Positions 44,123-53,357 of a stretch of 57,239 nucleotides of DNA are shown here, piece after piece (positions within the stretch are counted from its first letter, which is position 1; each line of letters opens with the position of its first letter). The notes below the pieces were generated by a model. It was not told where the DNA came from. It worked only from the letters and a program-made list of their open reading frames with translations, and did not search any database. The position numbers were made by a program, and so were the translations under genes. This DNA is from Williamsia sp. (GTDB taxonomy: Bacteria; Actinomycetota; Actinomycetes; Mycobacteriales; Mycobacteriaceae): assembly GCF_016462415.1 (NCBI RefSeq), contig NZ_JAEMTF010000015.1:10151-67389 (forward strand), in the 5' to 3' direction.

Positions 44123-44986
44123 ATGACCGATCTCGATCCGTTCTACGAGGACGTCCAGGCCCACTACGACCTCTCCAACGACTTCTTCGACCTCTTCCTC
44201 GATCCGTCGCGGATGTACAGCTGCGCGTATTTCGAGCAGGACGACTACACGTTGGAGCAGGCGCAGTACGCGAAGATCGATCTCTCCCTGGGCAAGCTCG
44301 GGCTCGAGCCGGGCATGACGCTGCTCGACGTCGGCTGCGGGTGGGGCACCACCATCAAGCGCGCGATGGAGCGCTACGACGTCAACGTGATCGGCCTGAC
44401 GTTGAGCAAGAACCAGTACGAGCTCGTGAACGCATCGCTGGCCGAGGCAACCCCGGAGGGCCGGACCGCCGAGGTCCGTCTGCAGGGGTGGGAGGAGTTC
44501 GACCAGCCCGTCGACCGAATCGTCAGCATCGGCGCCTTCGAACACTTCCGCGCCGAGCGGTACCCCCAGTTCTTCGAGAAGACCTACAACCTGCTCCCTG
44601 CCGACGGCCGCATGCTGCTGCACACGATCGTGGCCTTCAACCGGCACGTCATCCGGGAGAAGGGTCTGCCGATCACCCGTGACGTGCTCCAGTTCGCGCG
44701 GTTCATCGCCAACGAGATCTTCCCCGGCGGCCAGCTGCCCGAGCCGCACGACGTCGAGCGTGAGTCGACCGCCGCCGGCTTCACGGTCGAGAAGATCCAG
44801 CCGCTGCAGCAGCACTACGCGCGCACCCTCGACATCTGGGCCGATGCCCTCGAGAAGCGGCGCGACGACGCTGTCCGGATCGCCTCCGAGGACGTCTACA
44901 ACACCTACATCCACTACCTGACCGGGTGCGCCGACTACTTCCGTAACGGTTACATCGACGTCATGCAGTTCACGCTCGCGAAGTAG
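44123..44986 (+). CDS. cyclopropane/mycolic acid methyltransferase family (CmaA/UmaA-like)
   Basis: A 287-residue SAM-dependent enzyme with GGAAGG upstream. F-Y-E-D-V-Q-A-H-Y-D-L-S-N-D-F-F and Y-S-C-A-Y-F-E open the family, L-L-D-V-G-C-G-W-G at 67-75 binds SAM, and G-L-T-L-S-K-N-Q and I-G-A-F-E-H-F provide substrate and bicarbonate contacts. Mycobacterial members cyclopropanate or methylate mycolic acid chains. Shorter chains and non-mycolate fatty acids are possible targets in Gordonia-like genomes. It converges with the glycosyltransferase gene with one base between stops. Confidence 0.94.
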   Translation: MTDLDPFYEDVQAHYDLSNDFFDLFLDPSRMYSCAYFEQDDYTLEQAQYAKIDLSLGKLGLEPGMTLLDVGCGWGTTIKRAMERYDVNVIGLTLSKNQYELVNASLAEATPEGRTAEVRLQGWEEFDQPVDRIVSIGAFEHFRAERYPQFFEKTYNLLPADGRMLLHTIVAFNRHVIREKGLPITRDVLQFARFIANEIFPGGQLPEPHDVERESTAAGFTVEKIQPLQQHYARTLDIWADALEKRRDDAVRIASEDVYNTYIHYLTGCADYFRNGYIDVMQFTLAK

Positions 44987-44987
44987 G

Positions 44988-46088
44988 TCAGGCGCTCAGT
45001 ACGTCGAGCATCCCGTCCACCGAGGACGGCCACCCGAACACCTCGGCGCGTCGCCGGGCGTCGGTCCGGCCGCCCTCGGGAAGGCCGAACACCGTCTGGA
45101 CACCCTCGGCGAACGACTCTGCAGTGTTGTGCGCCACCGCGCCGCAGCGGTCGGTGAGCATCTCGGCGACCGCGGACGTGCGCGATGCGACGACCGGGGT
45201 CCCAGCCGCCAACGCCTCCAGCGCCGAGAGGCAGAACGTCTCGTGCGGGCCGGGGGCCATGGCGACGTCGGCGGCCGCGAGGAGACCCGCGACCGCGGTC
45301 CGGCTCTCCAGGAACCCGGTGAAGGTCACCGGCAGTCCGGCGGCACGCCGGGTGAGTGCGGCGCGTCGGGGGCCGTCGCCGGCGATCACCAGGTGGGTGT
45401 CGATCCCCGAGCGCACGAGGTGTGCACACGAGTCGATGCTGCGTTCGACGTGTTTCTCCACCGACAACCGACCGCAGTGCACCATCAGGTGTCGGGCCGA
45501 ACCGCGCCACGTCCGGGCGGCCTCGGGATCTCGTCGTCGCGGATGGAACAGATCGAGGTCGACACCGAACGGCACGCGGTGGACGTTCGACGCCCCGATC
45601 CGGTCGAACTCGGCGCGCGCGAACTCGGTGGTGCAGACCACCGCGTCGTAGCCGGCCGCGGTCCGCGAGTTCGCGAGATCGGCTGCGGCACGGGCGAACC
45701 GCCCCGGCATCATCTGACCGAGCAACCGATCGAGACGTTCGTGCGAGATCATCACCGCGGCGATGTCGCGACGGCGTGCCCACGGCCCGAGGCCGCGTAG
45801 CGTGAGCCGGTCGGACACCTCGATCGCGTCGGGTCGCACCCCGCGCAACACCTCGGTGACACGGCGCGGATCGGCGACCCGATAGCCGCCGGTGAACGGG
45901 ACCGCAAGCGCGGGAACGGTGATGCGACACACCCCGGACGCGAGGACCTCCTCGTCGGCTCGCGGGCCGGGGACGATCACCGACACCGTGTGGCCCCGAT
46001 CGGTGTAACCCCGACCGAGTTGGTCGACCGCTGTTCGCAGCCCACCGGAGCGGGGCCCGTAGAAGTTCGCGACCTGAACGATGTGCAT
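44988..46088 (-). CDS. pimC: GT4 glycosyltransferase, PimC-like mannosyltransferase
   Basis: A 366-residue GT-B enzyme. V-A-N-F-Y-G-P-R-S-G-G-L-R-T-A near the N-terminus, M-I-S-H-E-R-L-D-R and E-F-D-R-I-G-A-S-N strongly resemble M. tuberculosis CDC1551 PimC as I recall it. H-C-G-R-L-S-V-E-K-H near residue 205 and G-P-H-E-T-F-C-L-S-A-L-E-A (the E-x7-E nucleotide-sugar motif) near 278 complete the fold. PimC adds mannose from GDP-mannose to phosphatidylinositol dimannoside. The symbol is tentative because related mannosyltransferases (for example MgtA-type) differ mainly in acceptor. Confidence 0.85.
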   Translation of the reverse strand: MHIVQVANFYGPRSGGLRTAVDQLGRGYTDRGHTVSVIVPGPRADEEVLASGVCRITVPALAVPFTGGYRVADPRRVTEVLRGVRPDAIEVSDRLTLRGLGPWARRRDIAAVMISHERLDRLLGQMMPGRFARAAADLANSRTAAGYDAVVCTTEFARAEFDRIGASNVHRVPFGVDLDLFHPRRRDPEAARTWRGSARHLMVHCGRLSVEKHVERSIDSCAHLVRSGIDTHLVIAGDGPRRAALTRRAAGLPVTFTGFLESRTAVAGLLAAADVAMAPGPHETFCLSALEALAAGTPVVASRTSAVAEMLTDRCGAVAHNTAESFAEGVQTVFGLPEGGRTDARRRAEVFGWPSSVDGMLDVLSA

Positions 46089-46243
46089 CGCCGCAGTATG
46101 AGTCCGGCATCACACGGGTCGTTGTCGGTGAGATGTACAGCGGCACAACGATCGCACAACAGAACGCTGCCGGTGTTGTGGTCAGGCACATCTGACGGTT
46201 CCGTCGCGGCACGGTCGGCGAACTTTCGCTAACCTCGGGCCCC

Positions 46244-46921
46244 ATGGACGTGATCGCAGACAGCGAGGCCCGGTTGTCCTGGGTGCTCGCGGGCCTGGCG
46301 GGATTGGTCGGCGCCGCCGCATTCACCGTCACGGGTGGATATTTCGTGACCTTCATGACCGGCAACGCAGAACGCGGAGTACTCGGGTTCTTCACCGATC
46401 AACCGACTCTCGCCCGCGCCGCGATCTTCATCACCCTCAGCTTCGTCGCCGGTGTCGTGGTGGCCTCGCTGTGTCGACGTCATCTGTGGGTCAACCATCC
46501 CCATGGCGCCACCGTGCTGACGACGGGCGCCCTCATCGTCGCCTCGGTCGTCGATCTGATCATGGCCGGCTGGGATGCGCCGCAGGTCGAGTTCATCCCG
46601 ATCCTGTTCGTGGCCTTCGGGATCGGCGCCCTGAACACCTCGTTCTGCAAGAACGGCGAGGTGTCCATCCCGCTGAGTTACGTGACCGGCACGCTGGTGA
46701 AGATGGGGCAGGGAATCGAACGCCACATCAGTGGCGGCAAGGCGTCGGACTGGCTCGGATACTTCCTGCTGTACGTCTCGTTCGTCGCCGGCGCCCTGAT
46801 CGGCGGGTTGGTCAGTCTCGTCATCAGCAACCCGCAGATGCTGGTCACCGCGACCGTCATCAGCGCGGTGGTCTCCACCTATACCTACACGGTGGCCGAC
46901 CGGGCCGGCGTACTCGGCTGA
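46244..46921 (+). CDS. DUF1275 (YoaK-type) membrane protein
   Basis: A 225-residue protein with six or seven membrane segments. F-M-T-G-N-A-E-R-G near residue 38, G-A-L-N-T-S-F near 130 and Y-V-T-G-T-L-V-K-M-G-Q-G near 146 are the conserved DUF1275 motifs. The family has no proven substrate; some members are linked to nutrient or polyhydroxybutyrate-related stress, which is not shown here. It converges with the cyclase gene and is divergent from the glycosyltransferase. Confidence 0.9.
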   Translation: MDVIADSEARLSWVLAGLAGLVGAAAFTVTGGYFVTFMTGNAERGVLGFFTDQPTLARAAIFITLSFVAGVVVASLCRRHLWVNHPHGATVLTTGALIVASVVDLIMAGWDAPQVEFIPILFVAFGIGALNTSFCKNGEVSIPLSYVTGTLVKMGQGIERHISGGKASDWLGYFLLYVSFVAGALIGGLVSLVISNPQMLVTATVISAVVSTYTYTVADRAGVLG

Positions 46922-46931
46922 CCGAGTCGCG

Positions 46932-47756
46932 TCACAGCCCCGAATCGTACTTGGGGACAACGGAGTACACGATCAGGTCCTTCGGGGCACCCTTTGCCCG
47001 AAACCGCCTGCGCCGCTTGATGTACTTGTCGGCGTCGGTGACGTCGAGAGTGGAGCTCGTGGCCAGCACCTCGCCCCCTGAGGCGGCGTCGGCCACCCGT
47101 GCGGCGATGTTGACGTCCACGCCCAGGTAGTCGTCGCCGTCGCGGCGGGGTTTGCCGGTGTGCAGGCCGGCGCGGAGTTGGGGGCGGTATCCGTCGATGG
47201 TGATCGCACTGACGGCCAGCCCTGCCTCGTGTGCCGCCTCGATGGCGTCCGCGCCGTCGACGAACACGGCCATGACCCCGTCGCCCAGGGACTTCACCAC
47301 CCGACCGTTGCGGCGGCCGACGATGTCGGTGGTCGCCGCGTTGACCTGACGCAGCAGGGTGAGCACTTTGTCGTCCCCGGCGCGCAACGCCCAGGTGGAG
47401 AAGCCGACCAGATCGGTGAACAGGATCGTCACGTATTCGCTGGGCGCCGAGACCGCCGGTCGGCGTGCGATGAGCGCCTGCCACAGCTGCACCGCCGTCA
47501 GACCGAGTTCGCGCAGGGCGGTGGGCTGGGCGGATCCGGCTTCACCGATGAGTCGGGCGATGCGGTCGCTGTTACGGGTCGGATTGCTCGACACCTCGAG
47601 GATGGGCAGCTCGCCCGGCGCCACCTTGCGAGCCGACCGCGCGGCCTCGACGACCGAGTCCGTTCGGTTGACCCGGCCCGCCCACGCTCGCGCGCGGTTC
47701 AAGCCGTCGAGGAACGCGCGTCCTCGTGGGTGTCGGTTGTCGTCGGGATCAGCCAT
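46932..47756 (-). CDS. class III adenylyl cyclase domain protein
   Basis: A 274-residue soluble protein: an N-terminal helical region to about 100, then a class III cyclase domain. L-F-T-D-L-V-G-F-S at 112-120 and G-D-G near 158-160 give the metal aspartates; Lys155 and Asp209 are at adenine-selecting positions; Asn216 and Arg220 are the transition-state pair. All are present, so it should be active and make cAMP. There is no membrane segment or PAS/GAF sensor. It follows the ferredoxin reductase by 33 bases at the end of the TerD-TerC-reductase run, an arrangement worth testing. Confidence 0.92.
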   Translation of the reverse strand: MADPDDNRHPRGRAFLDGLNRARAWAGRVNRTDSVVEAARSARKVAPGELPILEVSSNPTRNSDRIARLIGEAGSAQPTALRELGLTAVQLWQALIARRPAVSAPSEYVTILFTDLVGFSTWALRAGDDKVLTLLRQVNAATTDIVGRRNGRVVKSLGDGVMAVFVDGADAIEAAHEAGLAVSAITIDGYRPQLRAGLHTGKPRRDGDDYLGVDVNIAARVADAASGGEVLATSSTLDVTDADKYIKRRRRFRAKGAPKDLIVYSVVPKYDSGL

Positions 47757-47789
47757 TGTCCTGGGGTCTCATCCGTGGCGATCGCGTCG

Positions 47790-48899
47790 TCACAGGTCCA
47801 GTGTGCATCGACCGGAGACGGTGCTGATGCAGGTCTGGATGCGGTCGCCCTCACGATGTTCGTCCCCGGAGCGCAGATCACGGACATAGCCCTCGCTCAG
47901 CGGCACCACGCACGTCTGACAGATGCCCATCCGGCACCCGAACGGCATCTGGACGCCGAGTTTCTCGCCGGCCTCGAGCAGTGTGGTGGCGCCGTCGATC
48001 TCGGCGGTCTTGTCCGACCGCGCGAACGTCACCGTGCCACCCTCGCCACCCTTGTCGGTGCGCGCGATCGCGAACCGCTCGATGTGCAGGTTGTCCTCGA
48101 TGCCGTTGTGCGCCCAGACGGTCTCGACCTGATCGAGCATGGCCACCGGGCCGCACGCCCAGGCCGACCGGTCCCGCCAGTCCGGGACACGGTTGCCGAG
48201 ATCGGCGATGTCGACCTTGCCCATCTCACGCGTCAGCTGCAGATCGAGCACGTAGTGCTCGGACGCGCTCAGTTCCTCGAGCTTGTCGAGGAAGATGACG
48301 TCGTCGCGGGTGGGCGCGGAGTGCACGTGGACGATGTCGGGATGTTCGCCGCGGGCCCGCAACCCCCGCAGCATCGAGATGACCGGCGTGATGCCGCTGC
48401 CCGCGGTGATGAAGAGCAGCTTCGCCGGGGCCGGATTCGGCAGGATGAAGTCGCCCTGCGGCGGCGCCAGCCGGATCACGGTGCCCGGCCGGACGCCGTC
48501 GACGAGGTGCGTCGAGAGGAAGCCGTCGGGGTTGGCCTTGACGGTGACGGTGATGCGCTTGCGACGCGATTCACCGATCGACGTCAGCGAGTACGAGCGC
48601 CAGTGCCACCGGCCCTCGACCTGTAGTCCGATACCGACGTACTGTCCCGGCGCGTAGGAGTGCGAGAAACCCCACCCGGTCTCGATCTCGACGGTGGCGG
48701 TGTCGGCGGTCTCCTTCTCCACGGAGACGATGCGCCCACGCAACTCCCGCGCCGACCACAACGGGTTGAGCAGGTGGAGATAGTCGTCGGGCAGCAGCGG
48801 GGTCGTCGCCCGCGCGATCAGTCCGCGCACGATGTTGATCTGCGGTCTCGCGGCCTCGACGTCTTTCGCGGGCTGTTTACTCCACTTGAGCAGGTCCAC
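47790..48899 (-). CDS. ferredoxin-type oxidoreductase (FAD/NAD + 2Fe-2S)
   Basis: The start is the GTG giving V-D-L-L-K-W-S; 369 residues. A lead segment (to about 45) precedes an FAD domain with W-R-S-Y-S-L-T-S near residue 102, an NAD domain with A-G-S-G-I-T-P-V-I near 165, and a plant-type 2Fe-2S domain with [11 protein letters not shown] near 320 and a final Cys about 30 residues later. It resembles mycobacterial Rv3230c, the electron donor to the DesA3 fatty acid desaturase, but no desaturase is adjacent. Thirteen bases separate it from the TerC gene, indicating one transcript. Confidence 0.9.
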   Translation of the reverse strand: MDLLKWSKQPAKDVEAARPQINIVRGLIARATTPLLPDDYLHLLNPLWSARELRGRIVSVEKETADTATVEIETGWGFSHSYAPGQYVGIGLQVEGRWHWRSYSLTSIGESRRKRITVTVKANPDGFLSTHLVDGVRPGTVIRLAPPQGDFILPNPAPAKLLFITAGSGITPVISMLRGLRARGEHPDIVHVHSAPTRDDVIFLDKLEELSASEHYVLDLQLTREMGKVDIADLGNRVPDWRDRSAWACGPVAMLDQVETVWAHNGIEDNLHIERFAIARTDKGGEGGTVTFARSDKTAEIDGATTLLEAGEKLGVQMPFGCRMGICQTCVVPLSEGYVRDLRSGDEHREGDRIQTCISTVSGRCTLDL

Positions 48900-48912
48900 T
48901 TCGGTCCTCGAA

Positions 48913-50061
48913 TCAGTCGGTCGCAGTGGCCATCTCGGACGGGGACTCTCCCCCACCCGCCTTCGGTGTGGAATCCCCGTCGGAGCGCTCCTCGCGACGG
49001 TTGGCGACGACGCTGCTGAGGAAGGCGGCACCGATGAAGGCGACCCCGACCAGGCCGGTGATGATCTCGTTGATGTGGTACTCGATCGAGATGAACAGGA
49101 TCACCGACAGGGCGCCGATGGCCCAGTGCGCACCGTGCTCGAGGTACCGGTAGTCCGACAGCGTGCCCTGGCGGACCAGGTACACGGTGATCGAGCGGAC
49201 GAACATCGCGCCGATGAAGCCGAGTCCCAGGGCGATGATGATCGGGTCGGCGGTGATGGCGAACGCGCCGATGACACCGTCGAACGAGAACGACGCGTCG
49301 AGGACCTCGAGGTAGAGGAACAGGAAGAACGCGGCCTTGCCGGTCGCCTTGACCAGTGTGGACGGGCCGCCCGCGGCGCGCGAGGCCACGTCGCGCTCGT
49401 GGTCCTCCTCGAGTTGTTCGGTGTGAAACAGCGATCCGAGTCCGTCGACGGCGATGTAGGTGATCATGCCGAGCACGCCGGCGATCATGATCGTCGCCCG
49501 GTGCTGGTCGTCGGCGAGGAACTCCGCGACGAGGGTCAGGCTGAGACCGGCGATGATGACCGACAGCTGATCCAGCTTGCCGATTGTCGCCAGGGGCTTC
49601 TCGAACCACGAGAGCCACTTGATGTCGCGCTCGGACAGGATGAAGTTGAGGAACAGCATGAACAGGAACATGCCGCCGAACGCCGCGATCTGCGGGTGGG
49701 CGTCGGTGAGGATCTGCTCGTAGGACTCCTGCCCGGACCCCTCGGCCGGCGGGTTGAGCGCGAGGTCGAAGGCCTGGACCGGGTTGAGGCCCGCGGTGAC
49801 CCACACGACGACCAGCGGGAACAGCAGGCGCATACCGAAGACGGCGATGATGATGCCGACGGTCAGGAACATCTTCTGCCAGAACTCGCTCATCTTCTCG
49901 AGCACGGTGGCGTTGATGACCGCGTTGTCGAACGACAGTGACACCTCGAGCACACCGAGGATGGCGCAGAGCGCGACCGCTTCCCAGCTGCCGTAGACGA
50001 ACGCGGCCACGAGTGCGGCGATGGTGACCAGGACCGAGATCCCGAAGGTACGAACAACCAC
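48913..50061 (-). CDS. TerC/DUF475-family membrane protein
   Basis: A 382-residue integral membrane protein from GTG (GAAAGG upstream), with about nine hydrophobic segments. [11 protein letters not shown] near residue 40 and [14 protein letters not shown] near 255 are the paired S-F-D-N/G motifs of TerC proteins, thought to bind or pass metal ions in each half. The C-terminus is a charged tail after the last helix. TerC/DUF475 proteins form membrane complexes with TerD proteins in metal and envelope stress. It lies 118 bases after terD. Confidence 0.93.
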   Translation of the reverse strand: MVVRTFGISVLVTIAALVAAFVYGSWEAVALCAILGVLEVSLSFDNAVINATVLEKMSEFWQKMFLTVGIIIAVFGMRLLFPLVVVWVTAGLNPVQAFDLALNPPAEGSGQESYEQILTDAHPQIAAFGGMFLFMLFLNFILSERDIKWLSWFEKPLATIGKLDQLSVIIAGLSLTLVAEFLADDQHRATIMIAGVLGMITYIAVDGLGSLFHTEQLEEDHERDVASRAAGGPSTLVKATGKAAFFLFLYLEVLDASFSFDGVIGAFAITADPIIIALGLGFIGAMFVRSITVYLVRQGTLSDYRYLEHGAHWAIGALSVILFISIEYHINEIITGLVGVAFIGAAFLSSVVANRREERSDGDSTPKAGGGESPSEMATATD

Positions 50062-50179
50062 GGATGTGGCCTTTCGCTAGAGGACGCAGTTCGGGAGTCG
50101 TGCCGCCGACATCGGCGGCCACGACTCCCGAGTGCTGGTCACGTGGATGGGCAGTATGACGTTACTGCACGAACGACGA

Positions 50180-50755
50180 TCAGACGTTGACCCCGAAGTC
50201 ACGTGCGATCCCGGCGAGGCCGGATGCGTATCCCTGGCCCACCGCGCGGAACTTCCACTCCGCGCCGTTGCGGTACAGCTCGCCGAAGACCATGGCCGTC
50301 TCGGTGGACGCATCCTCGGTGAGGTCGTAGCGGGCCAGCTCCGAGTTGTTGGACTGGTCGACGACGCGGATGAACGCGTTGCGGACCTGACCGAACGACT
50401 GCGAACGCGCGTCGGCGTCGTAAATCGAGACGGGGAAGACGATGGAGTCGACCTCCGGCGGTACGGCGGCCAGGTTCACCTTGATGACCTCGTCGTCGCC
50501 CTCGCCCTCACCGGTGGTGTTGTCACCGGTGTGTTCGATGGAGCCGTCCGGCGAGGTCAGGTTGTTGAAGAAGACGAAGTGCTTGTCCGACAACGACTTC
50601 TTGTCGGTCCCGGTCGCGATGGCGCTCGCGTCGAGGTCGAAGTCGGTGCCGGTGGTGGAACGGATGTCCCAGCCGAGGCCGACGGCCACCGCGGTGAGGT
50701 TCGGGGCCTCCTTCGTCAGAGAAACGTTTCCGCCCTTGCTCAAGCTGACGCCCAT
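50180..50755 (-). CDS. terD: TerD-family stress protein
   Basis: A 191-residue TerD protein with GGAAAGG ahead of the [12 protein letters not shown] at the start, [10 protein letters not shown] near residues 36-45 (calcium ligands), H-F-V-F-F-N-N near 60, D-A-D-A-R and the C-terminal [10 protein letters not shown] are the family hallmarks. TerD binds calcium at the two acidic clusters and is part of Ter complexes with TerC. All key acidic residues are kept, unlike the second copy at the window end. Divergent from the biosynthetic module. Confidence 0.96.
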   Translation of the reverse strand: MGVSLSKGGNVSLTKEAPNLTAVAVGLGWDIRSTTGTDFDLDASAIATGTDKKSLSDKHFVFFNNLTSPDGSIEHTGDNTTGEGEGDDEVIKVNLAAVPPEVDSIVFPVSIYDADARSQSFGQVRNAFIRVVDQSNNSELARYDLTEDASTETAMVFGELYRNGAEWKFRAVGQGYASGLAGIARDFGVNV

Positions 50756-50922
50756 GTCAGTCCTTTCCGTTGTTGCCTGTCAGAGCTGGTCAACCCAGTC
50801 TGAATTCGTTGCAGCCACCGTACGTGAAGTCCGACATCCGGTGCGAGCGATCGACCGTGCGACAGGCTGCCCTCGGACAACTGCCGCGACCGGTTCAAAG
50901 GTTCCCCAGTACGATTGCGCAG

Positions 50923-52146
50923 GTGGTCAGTGGCTGGTTCGGACGTTCTCGGAGTTCGGGGTCACGCACCCCGGTCGCTCCGCTCGACGCTGCCCGCGAG
51001 GCCATGGTCCGGGACTTCCTCCAGCTCGACCAGCGTCTTTCCATCATCTCCGACGGTGTCGACGCGGCGACGGAACTGGGTCAGGACCGCACGTTGGCGC
51101 AGGCCTTCGAGCCGGTCCGCACCCGCGTCTACGTCAGCATCGACCGCTACCTGTCGCTGAGCGACTCGTCAGGCACCCCGACGGCGACGCCGGGAAATCG
51201 TCAGGCCGAGTACGAGCAGTGTTCACGCGACATTCACGAGTCCATCTCGGCGCTCGACCGGTTCTACTCCGAGCACTCGACGTCCATCGAGGGCGCCCGG
51301 ACCATGCGCGCTGCGGTCCCCGATCGCGCCGGGGCCGCCATGGGGGCATCGGACGCAGCCATCGCAGCGGTCGACGCCCTGCCGGCGGAACTGTCGGTGT
51401 ACAGCTCGGTGCGGTCGGCGCTCGACCATCTCGCACGCGTCCGGGCCGACTTCGACCGCGCACGTGACGCCGCCGCCGGTGTCGCGACAGCGGAGCTGAA
51501 CACCGCGACCACCGAACTGTCCGCCGCCGCCGAGGAACTGACGTCTGCCGTCGAGGCCGCGCCGCGTCGCTCCGTGGAGGTAGAGCGGGCACTGTCGTCG
51601 GTACGCACGCGATGGTCGGCGGTCCGCACACGCGCGGAGCGCCTTCCCGAGGCCTATTCGGCGTTGCTGCGGGAGTTCTCGGCCGCCTGCTCCGAGGATC
51701 TGATCGGACACGACCGACGGGGTGACGACGCCCTGCGGGCCGCCGCCGGGCACATCGACTCCGCGGCACACATGCTGGCCGCCGACCCGGATCGGGCCGG
51801 CGCCGAGGTCGGTGCCGCCAGGTCCGCTCTCGCCGACGCCGAACACTTCATCGACGGCGTGACCGATCGCCTCACCACGCTGCGCGACGTTCGGGCCGAC
51901 CCGCAGGCGGTCGAGGGTAGAGTCCGATTCCAGATTCGTGACGCACAGTTGCTCGCCGTCGACCGTGGCCTGGTTCCGCAGTGGGGAACGGTCCTCGACG
52001 CGGCTGCGGCGCGAGCGGACAGGGCCACCACCGGCCTGACCGGCACCCACCCCGACTACTGGGGTTACGTGACCGAGATGGACGACATCGCCGCATTCGT
52101 CGCGGACGTCGTCACGAAGATGAAAGGCCAGGGCAGACGGAGATGA
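50923..52146 (+). CDS. unrecognised helical (coiled-coil-like) protein at head of Ter biosynthetic operon
   Basis: The start is taken as the GTG giving V-V-S-G-W-F-G; 407 residues; a longer in-frame start at 50770 would run into the terD side of the gap. No signal peptide or membrane segment. The sequence is almost wholly helical, with long Ala/Glu/Arg-rich heptad-like stretches at about 80-330 (T-A-E-L-N-T-A-T-T-E-L-S-A-A-A-E-E-L). The final 60 residues include T-H-P-D-Y-W-G-Y-V-T-E-M. I recognise no family. Its stop overlaps the lyase start (ATGA), so it is made with the Ter biosynthetic enzymes and may be a scaffold. Confidence 0.75.
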   Translation: MVSGWFGRSRSSGSRTPVAPLDAAREAMVRDFLQLDQRLSIISDGVDAATELGQDRTLAQAFEPVRTRVYVSIDRYLSLSDSSGTPTATPGNRQAEYEQCSRDIHESISALDRFYSEHSTSIEGARTMRAAVPDRAGAAMGASDAAIAAVDALPAELSVYSSVRSALDHLARVRADFDRARDAAAGVATAELNTATTELSAAAEELTSAVEAAPRRSVEVERALSSVRTRWSAVRTRAERLPEAYSALLREFSAACSEDLIGHDRRGDDALRAAAGHIDSAAHMLAADPDRAGAEVGAARSALADAEHFIDGVTDRLTTLRDVRADPQAVEGRVRFQIRDAQLLAVDRGLVPQWGTVLDAAAARADRATTGLTGTHPDYWGYVTEMDDIAAFVADVVTKMKGQGRRR

Positions 52147-53357
52147 GCCCCACCGCGACCTCGGGTCGGACGGTGATGCATTTCCCGATGCTCGACGAGA
52201 GCGAACTCTCCCGTCTCTTCCATCGACGGCCGCAGCCGATCCCGGTGGATGCCGATCGCGAGCTGCTCGCCACCGCGTTGGGCGCCACGCTCTACATCCC
52301 GGCGATCCGTGACGGACTGGTGTCCCTCATCGAACGCGCCGCCGCCGCTGGGTCGGTGTCGATCGTCGTCGATCTCGAAGACGCCGTCCCCGATGCCGAG
52401 GTCGCTGCGGGGGTGCACGCCGTGGTGACCGCTCTCGACACCCTCGCCGCCCGTGGCGGCCCCCTGCTGTTCGTCCGCGTCCGCTCGGCCGACCAGATCG
52501 ACGCGCTGATCTCCGAGATGACAGCGGGTGCCGACATCCTCGCGGGTTTCGCGATCCCGAAGTTCGGTTCGTCATGCGGCCGCGACTATCTGACCCGGAT
52601 CGTTCGCGCGTCCGAGGTCGTCGGCCGTCGGCTCTACGCGATGCCGATCATCGAGACACCCGAGGTGCTGGCCCTCGAGACGCGTGACGGCGAGCTACGC
52701 GCGATCGCCGAACTGCTCGGCGAGTTCCGCGACACCGTCCTGGCCGTGCGCATCGGCGCCACCGACCTGTGTGGCACCTTCGGTATCCGCCGCGATCCCG
52801 ACCTGACGATCTACGACGTCCATCCGGTCGCCTCGGTGATCGCCACGGTGGTCAACATCCTGGGTCGTCGCGACGGCACCGGTTTCGTCATCACCGGACC
52901 GGTGTGGGAGTACTACAACGCGCACGAACGCATGTTCCGGCCGCTGTTGCGCAACACGCCGTTCAAGGAGATCGACGCCGTCCGGTTCCGCACGCACCTG
53001 GTCAGTCGCGACCTCGACGGTCTGCTGCGTGAGCTGGTGCTCGATCGCGCGAACGGCCTGCAGGGCAAGACCGTCATCCACCCGACACACGTCAACGTCG
53101 TCCACTCGATGTGCACGGTGTCGCACGAGGAGTACGTCGACGCGCTCGCGGTGCTCGGTGTCGCCGACGAACACGCCGGAGCGGACGCGGCCGGGGACAC
53201 CGGCGGCGTGCTCCCGTCGGAGTACCGCAACAAGATGAACGAGCGTCGACCGCACCGCGCCTGGGCCGAACGCACCCTCACGCGCGCCACCGTCTTCGGG
53301 GTCACCCGCCCCGATGTCGCGGTCATCGAACTGCTGACCGCGGTGGTCGATCGGTGA
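52143..53357 (+). CDS. TIM-barrel C-C bond lyase (HpcH/citrate-lyase superfamily), Ter-associated
   Basis: A 404-residue enzyme. I-V-V-D-L-E-D-A-V-P near residue 75 supplies the metal-binding acids of the HpcH/CitE barrel; P-I-I-E-T-P-E-V near 170, R-I-G-A-T-D-L-C-G near 203 and V-I-H-P-T-H-V near 313 are further core positions. It is longer than ordinary HpcH aldolases and has the C-terminal extension of the Ter-linked C-C_Bond_Lyase family. It probably cleaves or forms a C-C bond in the proposed metabolite pathway; the substrate is unknown. Four-base overlaps link it to both neighbours. Confidence 0.9.
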   Translation: MSPTATSGRTVMHFPMLDESELSRLFHRRPQPIPVDADRELLATALGATLYIPAIRDGLVSLIERAAAAGSVSIVVDLEDAVPDAEVAAGVHAVVTALDTLAARGGPLLFVRVRSADQIDALISEMTAGADILAGFAIPKFGSSCGRDYLTRIVRASEVVGRRLYAMPIIETPEVLALETRDGELRAIAELLGEFRDTVLAVRIGATDLCGTFGIRRDPDLTIYDVHPVASVIATVVNILGRRDGTGFVITGPVWEYYNAHERMFRPLLRNTPFKEIDAVRFRTHLVSRDLDGLLRELVLDRANGLQGKTVIHPTHVNVVHSMCTVSHEEYVDALAVLGVADEHAGADAAGDTGGVLPSEYRNKMNERRPHRAWAERTLTRATVFGVTRPDVAVIELLTAVVDR

